Assembly (NCBI GenBank): GCA_037974965.1
Contig: JBBPFI010000003.1
Location: forward strand, 2,418,001 to 2,482,000
From: Dacryopinax spathularia
Lineage: Eukaryota > Basidiomycota > Dacrymycetes > Dacrymycetales > Dacrymycetaceae
Reading direction: 5' to 3'
DNA length: 64,000 bases
The notes under the pieces are model-generated. The model made no database searches. It saw only the letters and a list, made by a program, of their open reading frames with translations, and was not told the origin of the DNA. The position numbers and the translations under genes are program-made. Within the stretch, counting starts at the first letter, position 1. Each line of letters opens with the position of its first letter. This document shows, in pieces, positions 11,285-23,098 of this stretch.

Positions 11285-13236
11285 ATGATGCATACATCCT
11301 GGTCTTCTGGCAGCTTCAGAGACGTAGAGAGCATTTCTGTCAATGACGGAATACCTGCTCCCGTGCAACAGGATATGGACGGTAAGCAAGTCCACTGGTA
11401 GGTTGCACATATGCTGAAGACTTGGCAGATCATGGGGAACCAGTTCGAGAAGAGCGACTCATTACTGGACTACCTCCAAGACAGCCTATATCAACCACAT
11501 CTCAAATCATAGCACCTGGACGGTGTATCAGCTTGCCGTCTCGGCCCAGTGCTGCTGTCATAGAGCAAGCAAAGCAACTTGCCGCTGCCGCTCGTGCCCG
11601 AAAAAAAACCGCAGAACATAATTCTCCACGCATATACCCAGTTGTTCAGCGGTTGAGGGCTCGCACAATTGACTGGATCTCAACAAGGCATCAAGCAACC
11701 TCGCTTCTGGGGTAAGCGCATTCTTTGGTTTCCCATGCGGCCAGAACACTCAACCCCATCATCTGGTCTTAATCTGCAGTGATCGATCGCTACAACACCA
11801 GGAGCACAACACACGGTCGATGATCTCTGAACCTCGATCTCCTGCCGATGTATCATCAAATATGCCTTTCTCCGAATCTGCGAGCATATTCCCATCTCTT
11901 TACAGTGGTACACATTACTTCCCCCATGTTCTGTGCAATTCTGATGTGTTGTTTGCACAGCGAAAGATAATTCGAAACATCATACTCGCATACACTCTGC
12001 TTCTTCCTCAGCATCCTCCTACCCACCTCAGCCTGTCACCCCTTCAGCATATTCGCCTCCACAACACAGTAGCAACTTCATCAACAACCTCTTTTCAACC
12101 CACACATATACCGGTTCATTCGCAGTTAACCTCCCCCCTACTCCTCCAGATCCACATTTCGGCTTTTTTGCTCGACAGGTCTCCCCGAACCAGCAGCATC
12201 CACCGCCAAACTTCATTTTTCAGGCTTTCGAGGCTGCTCGCAACCATGATCGACTGTTCTCTCTGCATGTTCTCCCTCCTGCGCCTGCTGCACCAGACTG
12301 GAGCACTGGTCAGAACTCTCTCGGAAATGGAGGGCTAGACCTCTCACAGACGAGTCAGCCTGGCCAAATCGGTTCTTCAGCCCACCATCTTCCGGATTGC
12401 AGACCTACTTGGACCAATTTCTCCTTGATCGAAAACAAGAATGTCAATTACGGCAAGAACTATATCGTACGCGCGGATTCATGGGAAGAGAAAGATCCGA
12501 TTCGACAACAGAGCCAGGACATGGATTTCCGAACCTCAAAAATAAGCAAGTTTTCTCTCGATTCTCTGGACGAGTACCATTCCTTCGATGTCCTCGGTGC
12601 TCAGCTTCCGCATGATCAACTGTCAACATGGATCTCTTGTACGTGGAAGAATAACTCTCATAACGTGTGAGTGGTTCTACCGCGTTTTCCTGGATTCCCT
12701 AAACATGCTGATTCCTTCATGATAGTAGCAAGGAGCCTTGTCGTCCCACTTACCTTTCATCTCGTTACTGGCCTCGATTTATCAATGAAGAATGGCTCCG
12801 AAAGGCGATCAAACGCTCGCCCCTCTTCAATATTATTCTATCCCTGTTGGACCACCCCGATAGATGCTTGTTCTACAGTACGATGAGCACGACCCAGATT
12901 CACAGAGAGAGCATGCATCGATATGTTCAAGCGGGATAGTGAGTCTATTGCTGTCATAACATTTAGTATGCACTCACCGTGTTCACCAGTTATGGGCCTT
13001 TTGGAGCCGGCATCATCTATCAGATCTTGCAGGAGCTTGCGCACACACATCGATCCCTGATCTTCCTCAAACAATATGGCTCTCTCACTCCTTACGACTT
13101 CCTGTACCTCGTTATGGTCCCAGAGGTGGTGCTACGCCTCATCATTTTCAAGTTTGCCATATCGGAGACTGCAGCGCTGGTCGTACTTCAGGAGAGTTTC
13201 GGACATGGCTGGAGGTATTTCCCTGTTGGCCAGTGA
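11285..13236 (+). CDS. RTC4-like domain protein, copy 1
   Basis: Function unknown; yeast Rtc4 is named only for a telomere-capping genetic interaction. Spliced model: 11285-11381, 11429-11711, 11780-11907, 11961 to about 12666, then an exon of roughly 12730-12940 and a last exon from about 12990. Every join keeps frame. The N-terminal two thirds are low-complexity (Ser, Pro, Gln). The C-terminal 150 residues hold the recognisable block: YYGPFGAGIIYQIL, then LTPYDFLYLVMVPEVVLRL, then a Trp-Arg-Tyr-Phe-Pro end. The same block occurs in the next gene, which strengthens both calls. The start at 11285 or 11288 (Met-Met) is the best available but not certain, since upstream exons could exist. Confidence 0.62.
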
Positions 13237-13758
13237 CGACCAAGACATGCAGGATGGATATACGAATAGGTGCAATGAAGGGATGGACGGAACAGGTAAT
13301 GGAGTCAATGTGTCCGTCAAATTTCGTCGAGAGTCGAGTCTGTAACCGAATAATCTGTACCAGTACAAAGTAGGGATCAGGTCCGGAGCATAAATACCAT
13401 GAATGTCATCAATGAACCCTTTTTCACGCGCGTCGCGTTCTTCATGTATGCGCAGCCTCAGCGTCTTCTCGGACTCGGTCGTCACCCTCATTCCGACGTG
13501 TTCGCGGCCCGACACGGGCTTCGGCCTGTGTCACGGTCCAAGGGGCGCCTTGTCTAAGATCGGAAATGTGGCAAGTGATTGATGACAATGGAGGGCGTCG
13601 AAGGCGAAGGCGGTATCGATGCCGTTTCCTATTTAATGCGCCGCTCCTGCTGCGTCCACGCCATTCAAAGTTGGCTCCCCTCGAGCGAAGCTCATAGGTT
13701 CAACCCCATACCCCGCGTATCCTCCCTACATAATCGATCGTATACACAACCGTCGACA
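13237..13758. other. Spacer between the two RTC4-like genes
   Basis: About 520 bases, no gene seen. It must hold the terminator of copy 1 and the promoter of copy 2, which are transcribed in the same direction. Confidence 0.3.
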
Positions 13759-15839
13759 ATGAGCAACGACGAACATGGTCCTCCTCAGGGACGCGGCAGC
13801 GGCGGCACACGTGAATTCGCAGGAAACCGTCATCGTACGCGTCTCTACCCAAATTTTTCTTCCTCGAGTGTTGACTCAGACGCCGCCCCTCGCACGGACT
13901 ATTCCAGTCATACGTCTAGGGCAACGCGCTGCATACTCCATGTACCGGGTCGGTGCATTGGTCGGTACGGGGACTATGCCGCCCGTCGCCCCTGGCGCCC
14001 CGCCGGCCGCGTTGTTGCCACATATTGCGCCGTTGGCTGTGCATGGAACCCAGGTCCCGGCCAGTGAGTCTCCACAATTCGCGTTTTCTCTTGTATCTTC
14101 GTCACCAACGGGTTTGAGCAGATAACGACATGAATCTTGGTGGTGCAACCCATGCTAGCGTCGGAAATGCGGATGGACACGGCACGACGACGCAACTCCC
14201 TTTGACAGTGGGTGCTGTCCTAGCTATGGATGGCAACAATGTCACCACAGAATCCTCCGTGCAGAGTAAGATTTTCATCGCACTGAGCATACGCGCATAT
14301 TCTGATGCTCTTATAGGCAGCGAAGGCACATATGCTGTGTCTCAGGATGTGGACATGACCGATGCTGCCGATGAGGACAACACAAGTAACAGCGACTCCT
14401 CTGATTCTGGGAGGACGATCAGACCGAAAGCTAAACGGATCCCTCGGCTCAGCTTGGACGACTCGCCAACTTCAACGCTGAAGAAACATAATGAGGACGA
14501 TGATGATAATATGGGCGGATCTGGCAGTGGAGGCGGAGGGACGGCAAGGTTGGGTGGGACGACTGCGGCTGGTGGGGCGTCAACCGCTGCTGCTGGTGGG
14601 CAGGGACAGCAGAGGACAACTGGAACAACGACCCACATCCAAGTTGCTCGCCATGTTCGGGGATACGAGGTTCTGGGCATCGGCCACTCTGCGGAGAAAC
14701 CTATGGTTGAGCTCCCTATGGTCGAGCTCAGTCGCACGGTTGTGGAGAACGGGCGACTGAAAACCGACCTTGGCAAGAAAGGCAGCCCAAAGATCAACAA
14801 TGCCCATCCACTATCAGATCCGGCCCCTCTACGCGGCTACCGCAGCCTAGGCACAGGCCCCCATGCGATCGACCTTGACTCTGATTCCGATGACGACAGC
14901 GATGACCAGCCCAACGACGCGGTATTCGCCGCTGTCGATGCAGCCGAAAAGGCATTTCACATCAATCAACAAGCGAAGTCCGTGCCATGCATCTGGACGG
15001 CCGAGTCTGACCCGGCCTGGAAGCGCCTCCGCGAGCTCAAGCGCAAGAAGGTCACCGCCGCACATCCTCTGCACGTTACCCAGGGCCCGGTCCATCCAAA
15101 AGGCATCCTATTCCGGCCAGACGAGAACGGCGTCGAGTGTGTCGTGGACCATACGAAGGAGCAAGCGGACATGCCCTACCCCGGCGCGATGGCACACAAG
15201 AACATCGAGAATTGGCCGACCGAGATCGACCCGGAGGAGATTCGGGTCGCGCTCAGCTGGAAGCCGGCAATCGCACGGATTAGGACTGTTACGCGTCGAC
15301 CGAAGGGGTCGGCATTCTATAGACAGGTGGTGAAGCTGTACGAGGAGGGCATGAGCTACGAGGAGAAGATCGCCCTGCGGAACTATGGGTTGTAAGCCGT
15401 CGTCATCCCTCAACAGCTGATGAGATGTACTCACTCGCTTTTCAGCTACGGCCCGCTTGGCGCCACCGCTATCCGCGAGCAAGTCGGCAGGATAATGGAC
15501 AGCGTCTCCTTCCAGTACTTCGAATACGCCCCCCTAAGCCGAGAAGACTTTGTCGAGCTCGTCCTTATCCCCGAAGCGGTCCTTATCCTCATGCGGCAGC
15601 GGTTCCAGGTGTCGCGCTCTATCGCGCAGACATTGCTGAAGAACACTCGACAGTATGGCGAGGATAGGTTCCCGCTGCCTGTACGTGAGAGAGCCGCGTT
15701 GCTGGCGAGAGCGAAGGCGCAGATGGCGGCTAAGATGCAGTTGAAGGCCAAGGCGGGTTCGTCGATGAAAACGAATGCGCATACGACGCAGGGGAAAGCG
15801 GTCGCGACCGGGAAACATAGGCGCATACAGCGTTATTAG
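13759..15839 (+). CDS. RTC4-like domain protein, copy 2
   Basis: Paralogue of the preceding gene, role unknown, probably nuclear given the acidic, Ser-rich and basic low-complexity sequence. Start MSNDEHGPPQ at 13759; removing 13835-13907 joins it in frame to LIRLGQRAAYSMYRVG. Further introns lie at about 14063-14120, at 14268-14318 (which happens to be a multiple of three) and near 15392-15446. The middle contains acidic runs such as DLDSDSDDDSDDQ. The C-terminal domain reads WPTEIDPEEIRVALSW, then FYGPLGATAIREQVG, then FVELVLIPEAVLILM and YGEDRFPLP, matching the fungal RTC4 C-terminal pattern (YYGPRGA, VPE, YGE-FP) as I remember it. A short basic tail follows. Copy 2 keeps the family signature better than copy 1. 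Confidence 0.66.
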
Positions 15840-16387
15840 ATCCACGACTTGATTCGGTGTCGAAACCTCTTTACAAGAGGAACATCATCATCTAGTTGTA
15901 GATAGTGAACAATGTGACAATAACAGTTTTTGACAAACATTGTGGGTCGCCAATAACAGCCGCGGAGTTTGAGAAAGCACCGCCACCACGTGCGTCATAA
16001 CCAAAAGCCCAGCAAAGCAAAAGCGGGCGATGCGCGAGGACTAGAGGGAGCGCGCCACGCTGAAACTCTGCCACGACCACACGCTTCGCCTTTAGCGGTC
16101 GGTTTATCATAGCTGGTGCTGGGAACGTACGATATCTTGCTGGATCTTGGGTTGTCTTGTCTTGCTTGCTTGCTGTACTCGGGTGAAGAACGACTACTTA
16201 GGCTGCTTGGCTGGAGTTTGAGGTCGACGTGGATTCTTGGACTAGAGAAGCGGAGCGAGCGCGTCATACGATCCTTGCCCTCCAGGCCCGCCCTCACCAT
16301 CCCCACCTCCCACTCCTCCATCCCCACCTCCCCACCTCCTAACTTCCAAGCAACCCCACCAACTTGACATCTCCCCAAAACGCGCGC
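15840..16387 (+). promoter_or_regulatory. Promoter region of GDT1
   Basis: About 550 gene-free bases. The last 90 bases before the ATG are rich in CCCCACCTCC repeats (pyrimidine-rich leader). No other element is recognised. Confidence 0.35.
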
Positions 16388-17519
16388 ATGGCTGGCTCCC
16401 TCGTCCGCGTCCCACCAGGGACGGTCGTCCAGCCCCACCCCTACGTCGAGGCGCTCACGACCATGCCCTCCATGTTCTCAGAGACGGAGTTACGCGCGCT
16501 GGGGCAGGCATTCATGATGATCATCGTGAGCGAGATTGGGGATAAGACGTTCTTGATGTACGTGTCGCTCTTCTCCTCCTTCTCGTCTCCATACCCCGGA
16601 CTACGGGGTGATGAGGAGAGATGAATTGTGCATATACTTATACTGACCCCCCCGAACAGAGCAGCAATCCTCGCAATGCGCCACCCGAGATGGACAGTCT
16701 TCCTCGGTGCATTCGCCTCTCTCGTCGTAATGTCTCTCCTCTCCGCCGAACTCGGTCATCTCCTCCCCGCACTCTTCATCCCAAAACGCTGGACCCAAGC
16801 CCTAGCGGCAATCCTCTTCCTCGTATTCGGGGCAAAGATGGCCAAGGAAGGATGGGAGATGGAAGGAGGCAGCGAGAAGATCAGGGAGGAGATCTCGGAG
16901 GTCGAGGTCGAGTTGGCTAAAGTGGGGGATGGGGCGGAGATTCTGCCTACTTCTTCCTCGGGAGCAGCGGGGGAGGAAGCGGCTGTGGGAGGGGGGATGG
17001 ACGTGCGCGGGACGGGCGTGAGGGAGGGAGCGGCGAATCTCGCGAGATTGGTGTTTGGACCGGTGTTTGTCCAGAGCTTTGTGCTCACGTTTTTGGCCGA
17101 GTGGGGGGATAGGAGTCAGATTGCTACGGTTGCGCTGGGGGCGGCTCATGTGCGTTCACTTTTCCTTCTTTTGTGTTTGTCTCAGGACGTGACTGACGGA
17201 TGGTGCAGAATGTGTATCTTGTGACGCTGGGAACTGTTATTGGACATTCGGCTTGTACTGCTCTGGCTGTTCTGGGAGGGAGGTTTTTGTCGACAAAGAT
17301 ATCCGTGAAGCACAGTACGTCCCATCTTCATGCCTCAATGACTACGTCTAACGACGGCACACAGTAACGCTAGGCGGCGCAGCCCTCTTTGGCATATTCG
17401 GGATCATGTACCTCTACGAAGCGTACGTTGGCGAGCCCGTGTCATTGCCGAGTGATCTGCCTCTGGGGAAGGTACCGGGGTTGGGAGATGCGGCCGAGGC
17501 GCTGCCTGGTGTTGTATGA
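16388..17519 (+). CDS. GDT1: Gdt1/TMEM165-type Golgi divalent cation:proton antiporter (UPF0016)
   Basis: Family members exchange Ca2+ or Mn2+ for protons in the Golgi and support glycosylation. Two copies of the signature E-x-G-D-(K/R)-(S/T) are visible: EIGDKT in the first repeat and EWGDRS in the second, each inside a hydrophobic helix, and the two halves are separated by an acidic cytosolic loop (GGSEKIREEISEVEVELAK). Exons: 16388-16557, 16660-17149, 17209-17314, 17365-17519; all joins keep frame and give about 305 residues with six to seven membrane helices. An in-frame ATG at 16364 would add eight residues; 16388 is preferred because it follows the CT-rich leader and an AC-rich context. 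The N-terminus lacks the long signal peptide of human TMEM165. Confidence 0.92.
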
Positions 17520-18188
17520 GCGAAAGGTATCACTTGACTGCCAGAACTCGGCGAGTTGTACCGGCTGTTTATACACTATGTATACAATTAGAGTCTTTCG
17601 TTGCTCTCTTGTCCTTCGCTCAAGAACCGTTAATGTGGTCCGAAGCCGAGGCAACCGCATCCCTACCTTCTCATAAACGTGTGCAGCCCCAATCCCAACA
17701 CGCTCGGTGGCCGATGATGACACGTATTACGACATTGACTGATGCCATCTTCCAGGCACCCGTGCACAGGGAAGGGACGGGATCACGTGCCTGTCCAAGG
17801 TCGGGGTAACTTTGGGGCCTGGGCTGTGTGACGGGGGCGGTCCCTGTCAACGGGGGAGTGAGGGGATGAGGGCGCGTCGGAGCGGGAGCCGGACGAGTGG
17901 GGATCGTTACGTCCCTCTGTACGACGACGACGACGACGACTGCACTAGGCTAGGGATTATATTGACGGCTTGACTTTCTACTGCTGCTGTAGGCTGTCGT
18001 ACGGCATTATTGGGGCTGCTGGTTCTGGTTGCTACTAGCTGGCTCTTTACGATCGATACGCGTTAACTTGATCGCTCTCGCGCTCTGCTCCTCCTCGACC
18101 TCGTCCTATCCGCACCGCCGAATTTACCGGACAACCCGCCTACCCTTCAACGCCCGCCTGCCCTTCAACGCCCGCCCGCCCGCCCACA
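17520..18188 (+). promoter_or_regulatory. Promoter and leader of the CaMK gene, with short repeats
   Basis: About 670 bases without a gene. It carries a (GAC)n microsatellite at about 17921-17941 and, directly before the kinase ATG, a tandem of CCCTTCAACGCCCGCCTG-like units (about 18140-18187) ending in CCCGCC repeats. Confidence 0.4.
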
Positions 18189-20358
18189 ATGCACTCCTCC
18201 ATCCACTCCTTCGCCGACCTGCGCGAGTCCCTCCTCCCCCAACCCGCCTCCTTCCAAAAGAAGAAGAACTACCACATCCACTCCCTCCTCGGCCGGGGCA
18301 CGTTCGGCAAGGTGTTAAGGGCGACATGGGTCGCCCATCAGCCGCATATTGATGTTGCGCTTAAGGTTATTAATAAGAAGAAGGTGAAGGGGAACGAGGA
18401 GATCGTTTTTCAGGAGATGAAGGTGTTGGAGGGGCTGGATCATCCGAATATCGTGCGTCCTCACCTGCGTTATCCGCTTCTCTTCTTTGCACTTCCGTCT
18501 TCCTCTCTCCCTTCATCTGGGATATTCTGCGCTCTCTCTAGGGAAGGGAATGTAGGGCTAATAAGAGTACAGGTCAAATTCTACGAATGGTTCGAATCGC
18601 GCGAAAAATACTACCTCTCATTCGAGCTCGCCCAAGGCGGCGAGCTCTTCGAGCGGATCGTCCAGCGCGGGAAGTTCACGGAGGACGACGCGGTTAAGCT
18701 TATTCGGTGCGTCTCATCCCCATCTTTCTATTATAGTGGAAAACTGACGCGGGGGGATAGGACGATATGCGACGCTGTTGCATATTTGCATGCGCATGAT
18801 ATCGTCCATCGTGATCTCAAGTACGTCTGCATGTCTCCTACGCAGAAGACAAGGCCACAGAGCTGATATGCGAAAAGACCAGAAAACATCCTCTACCGCT
18901 CTCATGCCGAAGATGCGGACATAGTAATCGTCGATTTCGGGATGTGCGTCCTCGTCTCCCCTACTCCCTACTTGCCTATCTGCGTCGGGAAGATACTGAT
19001 AAGGATGGGCAGTGCAACGCATCTCAACACTCCGACTGAGGAGTTGCACTCGCTTGCTGGGTCGTACGGGTATGTTGCGCCGGAGGTGTTGCTGGATAAG
19101 GGACATGGGAAGGCGGTTGATGTTTGGAGTATTGGGTACGTGTCTCGCTCCTCTTCGCCCTCTATTAGCACATATCTGAGCATGGCTGACGTGGTTCATC
19201 GGGGTAGGGTAATAACATACGTCCTCCTCTGCGGATACGCGCCCTTCCAGAACCCCGATGAGGAGGAGATGATCGACCGTACCGTACATGCGGACGTAAG
19301 GTTCCACGAGCAGTACTGGAAGAACGTTTCGCAGGAAGGTTCGTCCCCCATCCTCTCCTACCTTCAAACCATCCATTTCTTACGCATATATCCTAGCCAA
19401 AGACTTCATCAAAACCCTCCTCACCGTCGACCCACACAAACGACCCACCATCTCCGAAGTGCTCGAACTCCCCTGGATCAAACATCATACCCCCGGCTCA
19501 AAACCAAACGACCTCCCCGGTCTGCGGGAATTCAACGCCAAGCAATCCTGGAAACGGGCATTCAACACCGTCAAGGCCCAGGGCCGCATGGCCAGCTTCT
19601 CGAAAGCCTACACAGCCTCGTCGGGCGGGTGGGCAAGCAGCTCGAGCACGAGTCTGTCGAATGGCGGGTATGTGGATAGTGATGACGAGGATGCCGACGA
19701 TTCGCGCTCGGCGGCGTCGCACGGGAGCGGAGGGACAGCCAAAGCCCGAGAGAACCTCGCAAAGCTGAGGGAACAGCATGCAAAGGATCCGGGAGCGGCA
19801 CCAGTGCCCGCGAAGGGGGAACAGCAGGGCGTGTTGGAAGTTCCGAGGTTGGCTAAGAACCGGGAGGAGGCTGTACAGGCTCAAGCTGCTGCGACTGGGG
19901 GCCCGGAGCCGGTTAAGCCGACTGCGGACGCGAAGCAGGAAGCGGCGAAGGAGGAGGGTGGTGGGAGGCCGGTAGTGAGGACGGATCATCATTCGCCCCA
20001 ACCTGCTCAACCTGCCCATCCCACCGAACCCACTCAATCCACACAACCCGCTCAGTCCACCCAACCCACCCAACAACCTCCATCATTCAAACTCCACCCA
20101 CCCATCGACACCCCCAACCAAACCTCCCACCTCGCCTCCCCCATCACCCACTCCGGACCCTCCCTCTCCACATCCAAGCCCGTCGTCGACCCCGGTGCTC
20201 CGACTGCTGACGAGCGGGATGTACCGGACGATGATGAGGACGATGATGGGAGCAGTAGTATGCCGGGCAGCTTTCATCGGCCTCCTATTAGCAGGGGGCC
20301 GAGTGGCGAGGAGGGGGTGTTGAGGAGGACGTTGGAGGCGCTTAGGATCCACGAATGA
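18189..20358 (+). CDS. CaMK-family serine/threonine protein kinase
   Basis: Cytosolic protein kinase of the calcium/calmodulin-dependent group. Kinase motifs in order: glycine loop [13 protein letters not shown]-like lysine (VALKVINKK), catalytic HRDLKPEN, DFG (IVDFGIATHL), APE-like [18 protein letters not shown] and [11 protein letters not shown]. Six introns separate these blocks and every junction restores frame (for example NI|VKFYEW, HRDLK|PENILY). After the kinase domain a basic/hydrophobic stretch ([17 protein letters not shown]) sits where CaMKI enzymes carry the autoinhibitory and calmodulin-binding helix. A long disordered tail follows with His/Pro/Thr/Gln repeats ([16 protein letters not shown]) and acidic patches. 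No EF hands, so not a plant-type CDPK. Closest in type to fungal Cmk1/Cmk2, but longer at the C-terminus. Confidence 0.92.
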
Positions 20359-20650
20359 GCAACTGGTCTGCGTCTGCATCAAGAAGGAGCTGAGAAATCC
20401 GATTTTCTTGCTGATCTGAGGTTTGGGCTTGGTCTGCTTTCCATGTGAGGCTGTGAATGATTGCTGCGATGACGCTGATTCGGTTCTGAATTCCGATGTA
20501 TCCACGATGATTTCTATGTATTGCTGAAACACACGCGATAGAGTATACCAATGAAGTGAAGTGGTGCGCTTGGTTGATCCTCCGTCCGTCACATCCTACG
20601 ACTCATTCCTGTGAACCAGAGATGGAGCATGCTTTGGATTAACGATTTCG

Positions 20651-21771
20651 CTATCTACGACGATAACACCATTGTTCTGCGTAACAACTCGTGCTCTCGA
20701 ACATCCATCGCTTACCTGAGCTTCGGCAGGTCGCCAACTGGGAGGATGAAGTATCTGCTCTTGCTTCAGCGAAGTTCCTCCTAACCAGACAGAAAAAGAC
20801 ATACGAAGTATCCGGCGAGTACAAGCCCGCCGATCCGGCATAGTAGGCCGTGAAAGCAGCGATAATCCTTCCCGGCAATATTAGCTACTTGCCATGCGTA
20901 AAAATGAATCGTACGTACCCAAATGCGCCACCAGCAGTCTGGCAAGCGGGTTCGGCGAGCAAGTTTCCAATACCAAGCATGAGGAACGCCATTGCCAGAG
21001 TGAAGAACAAGAAGCTCAGTGCGACGGACGAGCGGAACGTGCCCAGGAAGAGGAGGATCGTCACTATCCCGCTGCGTTAGCAATAGCAGATTGATCGGAG
21101 CAGAGAAGTGAAGTACCGATAAACCACATTTCCAGATAGATACCGATTGCCAGGGGGAGCTGGGTGGCTGCTTCGCCTGTGTAGGCTGCGCTGACTCCGA
21201 AGCCGGGAGTGTTGATGATCTGGGCGCCTGTAAGACAATCATAACCAGAAGATGTGCGGGAAGACATACGCCGTAGGAGATCCAGAAACCGCCATAGCTG
21301 GAGAAGGCGGTCGCACCGAATGTGTTTCCGGCTGCGAACTCCCACATGCCTGCGAGCAACTGGCAGAGACCGCCGTAGCCGAATGCCATGCCGACTACGG
21401 CTTGGGGGATGGTAATTCCACGGGTGCCGACGTTGATTAGCGAGAGCATCAGCGTTGTTGAGGCGAAGGAGTAGAGACCTAGAGGGGAGGGGTTGGCGAG
21501 CCGCCGATGGCTGATTGCAGGATTAAGGGCTATCCATGGCAGGGATATGGAAGGCCTCACTAAATAGGAAATGCCGGCTGCGTTTCGCTGGTCAGTGTCC
21601 GGTTAAGGGCTGGGCCGCCCTTCTCATAGGCGTCCACGAACGTCCCCTGCGGTGCGGAGGCTTGCGAGACAACTGCGTGGAGGTCAGACGGACGATGCAA
21701 GGTTGTTACCAAGACGTACTCGTGTTCTGCGGCGTACCGCGTTCGAGATTTGCAGGAGCAGGAGCGGCCAT
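20651..21771 (-). CDS. Acetate carrier of the GPR1/FUN34/YaaH (Ato) family
   Basis: Plasma-membrane acetate/ammonium-type carrier with six membrane helices. The family signature NPSPLGLYSF (usually NPAPLGL) opens the first helix, followed by TTLMLSLINVGTRGI, FAAGNTFGATAFSSYGGFW and the C-terminal PDTSYFILPVGDLPKL. I place the start at 21771 (MAAPAPANLERG); removing the intron that begins GTACGTCTTGG joins it to the VSQASAPQGTF exon, and a further intron joins QPAFPIY to HRRLANPSPLG. The end is within a few bases of 20651: splicing after PKLR gives an almost immediate stop. At least five introns. Convergent with the kinase gene, with only about 290 bases between stops. The long upstream region carries CreA/Mig1-like sites. 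Confidence 0.88.
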
Positions 21772-23098
21772 GGCTGGGCAGGGTGCAAAGGCGAGCTGGG
21801 CGATGCGGGGCAGGCAGGGCGGTATGTAGGGAGGCGGGGTACCAAGCCTTTGAACCTTGAGCTGGCATGATTATATAGCCTTCCTGGCTGGAAGACGGGG
21901 TCGGAGCACACGCTGCAAGAAAACAAGAACAGAAAAGGAAGGTACCCCACGGGCATGATAAAGGGTCCAAAGCCGTCGCATGAGGAAAGAATCGGCTGAG
22001 CCTGGGGCACCGGCCGCCTTCTGAGCAGAGAGTGTTGGATGATGTCAGATGAGAAGGGGTTGCCCGTGAGTGTGGCGTCCATCATAGCTTGACGCCATAC
22101 GGTGTCCAACAGAGGAAGGTTGCTAGAAGTTGGAGAGAGAAGCAGGGACCGGAAGAATCCACCGGCAGCCGCTGGTTTCTCCCTTCCGCCTCTGAGCGGT
22201 AATCAAGGATTTGCCCTCAGGTACAGAAGAGAAAGCCACCAGCCAGACCACTGAGTAAGCTTATCTGTCAGATCGTATGATTCATATCACGGGGCAAACG
22301 GGGAATTCAGCCAAAACGAGGAGAGGTCAAAGCGGGGAATTATTCGCTGTCTGGCCCAGTGTGAATACCGGGTGAAGTGGATTGCCAGCAGTCGTACCGG
22401 GAGCGGGGCGTTGTACCGAGAAACCAGCGCAGGTGAGCATTGCCGAATGGTCCAGTGATTTCACGCTGTGCTGGTGAGTCCGACAGTTCAAGAAGACCGG
22501 ATCGGGCTTGAGCTGGCAACGCCCGCGAGGATGCGCGGGCAGGCCGCGCCGATAGCTCGGCATCCAGCTCCTGCATGAAGTACATAGCCTATCGATGGTG
22601 AAGCATAGAACACTCAGAGAAGATCTGTCAAGAGAAAGAGCGGTCCTTTCTGCTGGAAAGACTGCGGACGCCTAGGCAGAAAATGTGACGTGGTGGTGGA
22701 GCAGAACTGATTTCTGTTTACGCGTTTCGGTCGTGAGGGGTGTTTCAGGGCAAGCACTGACTGGTACCGCGCCATCCAGGTTTTGTCTTTCTCTAGACAG
22801 CATAGATATCTCCTTCTCTTCCTCGCAATCCAGTTATAGACTGGCCCCCAAGGTGCGCCTCCAAGACTGTCATCCCGGTCATGCAAACCCGCTCCTTTCA
22901 AGGCATCGTTCTGGATGCCAATGACTTGACTGTCGGCGTTAAGCAGACTGCGCGCAGCCTCGAGCACCCGACAAGGGAAACACAGGTGGAGAACGAAGCT
23001 TGCAATTGCGTGATGCTACAGATTGAGATACAGACGCACGTCATAAAGAGCACAACATCCCACGACCGTAAAAATAGAAATAGTCCGGTTACAGTTCT
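21772..23098 (-). promoter_or_regulatory. Long upstream region of the acetate carrier gene
   Basis: About 1.3 kb, no gene. On the plus strand GCGGGG or ACGGGG cores recur (about 22290, 22309, 22332, 22400); CGGGGAATT occurs twice within 35 bases. These fit the SYGGRG core bound by the carbon-catabolite repressors CreA/Mig1 in other fungi; binding here is inference. The left part belongs to the acetate gene, the right end to the 3' region of the membrane-protein gene. Confidence 0.35.

Noticed and set aside
13775-14125. Alternative start of the second RTC4-like gene at 13775
   Set aside because: It reads through without an intron, but its N-terminus is unremarkable; the start at 13759 has an earlier ATG in good context and a 73-nt intron that joins in the right phase. 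Not fully excluded.
8909-21771. Secondary-metabolite cluster around the P450
   Set aside because: Neighbours are TDP1, RTC4-like genes, GDT1 and a kinase; no synthase, terpene cyclase or pathway regulator is present.
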